Shown here one piece after another: positions 6,281 through 7,868 of a DNA stretch of 7,868 bases. The notes beneath the pieces are model-generated. The model did not search any database. It was not told the origin of the DNA and saw nothing but the letters and a program-made list of their open reading frames with translations. Both the position numbers and the translations under genes were made by a program. The stretch spans positions 1 through 7,868 of the forward strand of contig JAFZRR010000052.1 of assembly GCA_017619815.1 (NCBI GenBank), given 5' to 3'. Origin of the DNA: Bacilli bacterium (GTDB lineage: Bacteria > Bacillota_I > Bacilli_A > RFN20 > CAG-826). Each line of letters opens with the position of its first letter. Position 1 is the stretch's first letter.

Positions 6281-7057
6281 ATGTGGGAAAAAGAATTACA
6301 AGCAGCCATTGAAGCGGGTGTGAAAGCACGTGCTAAAATCATGGAGATTTATGAAAAAGGATTTGATGTTGAAATCAAAGAAGACAATTCTCCTGTGACT
6401 GCCGCTGACAAAGCTGCGGATAAGATTATCCGTGATCACCTTCATAAAGTCTTTCCAAGTCATGCCTTCTTAACTGAAGAAAGCGAAGACAACGATGAAA
6501 GATTATCTAACGACTACGTTTGGATTGTGGATCCTGTTGATGGCACAAAAGATTTCGTTGCAAGAGATGGTGGATTTACCACAAACATCGCGCTCGCATA
6601 TAAACATGAGTTGGTCGTGGGCGTTGTCGTGGTACCTGTGACCGGTGAAATCTATTTCGCTAGTAAGGGTAATGGCGCGTATCACCGCGTGGATGGATAT
6701 GATAGAAAGATCCACGTCAATGATAAATTAGAAGACTTAACTTGTTTGTGCAGTGTCTTCCACACCAACGAAACCGAATTAAAACTCATTGAAAAACACA
6801 GTGATAAAATCAAACACGTGAAAAAATATGGTTCATCTTTAAAACCATGTCGTATCGCGGAAGGCCTTGCGGAAATCACATACCGTATGTCCGCAGGTAC
6901 AAAAGAATGGGATACGGGTGCATGCCAAATCATCGTTGAAGAAGCCGGTGGCTTATTCGTTGAACCAGATGGAAGCAAAATCACCTATAACCGCAAAGAC
7001 GTATATAACCGCAAAGGATATATCGTCGTAAATAGAAAAGAAAATATCCTTCTATAA
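6281..7057 (+). CDS. Inositol monophosphatase-superfamily phosphatase, probable 3'(2'),5'-bisphosphate nucleotidase (CysQ-like)
   Basis: The 258-residue product carries every metal-site signature of the Li-sensitive phosphatase superfamily: DNSPVTAADKAAD (35-47), TEES (65-68; E66, E67), WIVDPVDGTKDF (81-92; D84, D87) and EWDTGACQIIVEEAGG (209-224; D211). The length, the KDF ending of motif 1 and the KYGSSLKPCRIAEGLAE segment fit CysQ better than typical inositol monophosphatase. CysQ hydrolyses pAp (and sometimes PAPS) to AMP and phosphate in the cytoplasm. No sulfate-assimilation genes are nearby, so the likely pAp source here is holo-ACP synthase activity. It follows nrnA by 2 bases, ends the operon and is followed by a clear terminator. 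Inositol-phosphate or fructose-1,6-bisphosphate specificity cannot be excluded from sequence. Confidence 0.82.
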   Translation: MWEKELQAAIEAGVKARAKIMEIYEKGFDVEIKEDNSPVTAADKAADKIIRDHLHKVFPSHAFLTEESEDNDERLSNDYVWIVDPVDGTKDFVARDGGFTTNIALAYKHELVVGVVVVPVTGEIYFASKGNGAYHRVDGYDRKIHVNDKLEDLTCLCSVFHTNETELKLIEKHSDKIKHVKKYGSSLKPCRIAEGLAEITYRMSAGTKEWDTGACQIIVEEAGGLFVEPDGSKITYNRKDVYNRKGYIVVNRKENILL

Positions 7058-7061
7058 AGAT

Positions 7062-7083
7062 AAGACCCTTATGGGTCTTTTTT
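7062..7083 (+). terminator. Intrinsic terminator ending the argS operon
   Basis: A perfect 7-bp stem, AAGACCC/GGGTCTT, encloses the loop TTAT and is followed by a T-run (7078-7083). It begins 5 bases after the stop codon of the cysQ-like gene. This is a strong rho-independent terminator separating the operon from the lipoprotein gene. Confidence 0.93.
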
Positions 7084-7112
7084 CTTGCTATAATTACTTA
7101 TTACTTTTCTTA

Positions 7113-7129
7113 TATAATAAAGATAGAGG
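7113..7129 (+). promoter_or_regulatory. -10 box and ribosome binding site of the lipoprotein gene
   Basis: A perfect TATAAT at 7113-7118 is followed by TAGAGG (7124-7129), 8 bases before the ATG at 7138. No good -35 hexamer lies 16-18 bases upstream. TTGCTA at 7085-7090 resembles the -35 boxes of the other two promoters but is 22 bases away. A second TATAAT at 7089-7094 overlaps it. As with argS, the transcript start would fall close to the ribosome site, giving a leader of roughly 13 bases. Confidence 0.5.
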
Positions 7130-7137
7130 TATTACTT

Positions 7138-7761
7138 ATGAAAATCCAAAAACTCGTTTTATTGCCACTTTGTGGTGCTTTACTCGTTGGTTGCCAACTT
7201 TTTGATAAAGTGAAATATCAAGAAGATGATTATGGCAAAGGTGTTGATTCCGCGACAGCAGCTTTAAGACTCACCAATGCAGTCGCATTATTCAATCCAA
7301 GAAACTTCTTATGTGATTATTGGCAAAAACAAGCGGGCATTCCTATTGTTATGCAATATAAAATCAATGGCTATTTAGCGCTTGTCGATGGAGAGATTTA
7401 TGACTATTCAGATGCTGACGCAACAGGAAAAGCCAAAGTTTATGTTCCAGAGAACGGAAAATATTACATTGACTACGATGATGTTTCTAAAGAACCAGGA
7501 TATTCTAGATTTATTACACGCGGAACCATTGAGGCCACTTGGTTCACTTATAGTGAAAAAGATAACGAATACACAATGAACGAAACTGGCCGCAACAAAT
7601 ATAGCTTAGATACCTGTAAGATGAAGATTAAAGTGGAGGATGACAAAATTACCAAAATACATTTCAATTTCTCCACGAAGAAAGTTGAATGCTATGCGGA
7701 CTTCACGGAGTTTGGGAAACAAAACGTGAAAGCACCAGATCCTTCACAAATAATTGATTAA
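7138..7761 (+). CDS. Small secreted lipoprotein of unknown function
   Basis: I do not recognise this 207-residue protein. It has a textbook lipoprotein signal: positive start (MKIQK), a hydrophobic core, and lipobox LVGC with the lipidated cysteine at 19, so the mature ~189-residue chain should be anchored on the outer face of the membrane. The rest has no membrane segment. It is rich in Lys, Asp and Tyr, with repeated short segments of likely beta strand, and the C-terminal part (KMKIKVEDDKITKIHFNFS, then ADFTEFGKQNVKAPD) recalls the final strands of LppX/LolA-like or DUF6612-type lipoproteins; that resemblance is only an impression. Three cysteines lie beyond the lipobox. It has its own -10 box and a terminator at each side, so it is probably a single-gene unit unrelated to the argS operon. 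Confidence 0.87.
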   Translation: MKIQKLVLLPLCGALLVGCQLFDKVKYQEDDYGKGVDSATAALRLTNAVALFNPRNFLCDYWQKQAGIPIVMQYKINGYLALVDGEIYDYSDADATGKAKVYVPENGKYYIDYDDVSKEPGYSRFITRGTIEATWFTYSEKDNEYTMNETGRNKYSLDTCKMKIKVEDDKITKIHFNFSTKKVECYADFTEFGKQNVKAPDPSQIID

Positions 7762-7767
7762 AAAAAG

Positions 7768-7789
7768 AAGACCTATAAAGGTCTTTTTT
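7768..7789. terminator. Bidirectional intrinsic terminator between lipoprotein gene and tRNA-Gln
   Basis: The stem AAGACC (7768-7773) and GGTCTT (7780-7785) encloses TATAAA. On the plus strand it runs into a T-run (7784-7789). On the minus strand the same stem is followed, after one C, by six T's (complement of 7761-7766). It therefore can end both the lipoprotein transcript and the convergent tRNA transcript, whose mature 3' end is at 7798. Confidence 0.88.
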
Positions 7790-7797
7790 AATATACG

Positions 7798-7868
7798 TGG
7801 CTGGGGTGACTGGGATCGAACCAGTGAATGGTGAATTCAGAGTCCACTGCCTTACCGCTTGGCTACAC
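7798..7868 (-). tRNA. tRNA-Gln(CUG), 5' end cut by the window edge
   Basis: Reading the minus strand, all arms fold: D stem GCC/GGC, anticodon stem GTGGA/TTCAC with loop CTCTGAA, variable loop CATTC, T stem ACTGG/CCAGT with TTCGATC loop, and acceptor 3' strand CACCCCA, then discriminator G and an encoded CCA (7798-7800). The anticodon CTG is at 7838-7840 and reads the Gln codon CAG. Only the first 4 acceptor bases lie outside the window, and the acceptor 3' strand predicts them to be UGGG; the resulting weak U1-A72 pair is a known tRNA-Gln identity feature. Other tRNA genes may continue to the right. Confidence 0.94.

Noticed and set aside
6503..6984. Overlapping minus-strand open frames inside the cysQ-like gene
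   Set aside because: They are shadows of the conserved phosphatase motifs and have no ribosome binding site.
7382..7579. Plus-strand alternative frame inside the lipoprotein gene
   Set aside because: The lipoprotein frame has a signal peptide, ribosome site and terminator; the alternative has none.

Overview
The window looks like a chromosomal, low-GC Gram-positive (Bacillota/Bacilli) segment, probably from an uncultured gut-type lineage near the Erysipelotrichia/RF39/Mollicutes-related branches. The reasons are AT-rich DNA, strong Shine-Dalgarno sites, an RNA polymerase delta subunit directly behind argS, a NrnA-type DHH phosphoesterase, a typical lipobox lipoprotein, and IspF of the MEP isoprenoid route. 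All eight visible stop codons are TAA and Trp is TGG, so nothing suggests a reassigned TGA. The exact taxon is inference.

Layout. (1) 1-1545: the 3' part of a large FtsX/MacB-type ABC transporter permease, running in from the left edge, with codon use unlike its neighbours. (2) 1581-3227: a two-gene unit with its own promoter, ychF (P-loop ATPase that binds ribosomes) and ispF (isoprenoid precursors), 1 nt apart. (3) 3233-7083: a four-gene unit starting at a promoter just in front of argS, then rpoE (delta), nrnA (oligoribonuclease/pAp phosphatase) and an inositol-monophosphatase-family gene resembling cysQ, closed by a strong intrinsic terminator. Spacing is 17 nt, a 1-nt overlap and 2 nt. 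(4) 7113-7789: a single-gene unit for a small secreted lipoprotein of unknown function. (5) 7798-7868: tRNA-Gln(CUG) on the minus strand, convergent with the lipoprotein gene and cut by the right edge. The hairpin between them can end transcription from both sides.

How the genes fit together. The centre is housekeeping information flow: ribosome-associated ATPase, arginyl-tRNA synthesis, polymerase recycling and RNA-end recycling. The notable pairing is nrnA next to a cysQ-like gene: two unrelated folds that in other organisms both remove pAp, which blocks oligoribonuclease activity and arises from CoA-dependent carrier-protein activation and sulfate metabolism.

No stretch over 300 bases lacks a gene; the longest gaps are under 100 bases and hold promoters, hairpins and terminators. 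I saw no CRISPR array, insertion sequence, phage gene, riboswitch or T-box. I find no convincing new multi-gene system. The most interesting points are the tRNA-Gln(CUG) beside genes that use only CAA for Gln, the paired pAp phosphatases, the very short argS leader, and the atypical permease.
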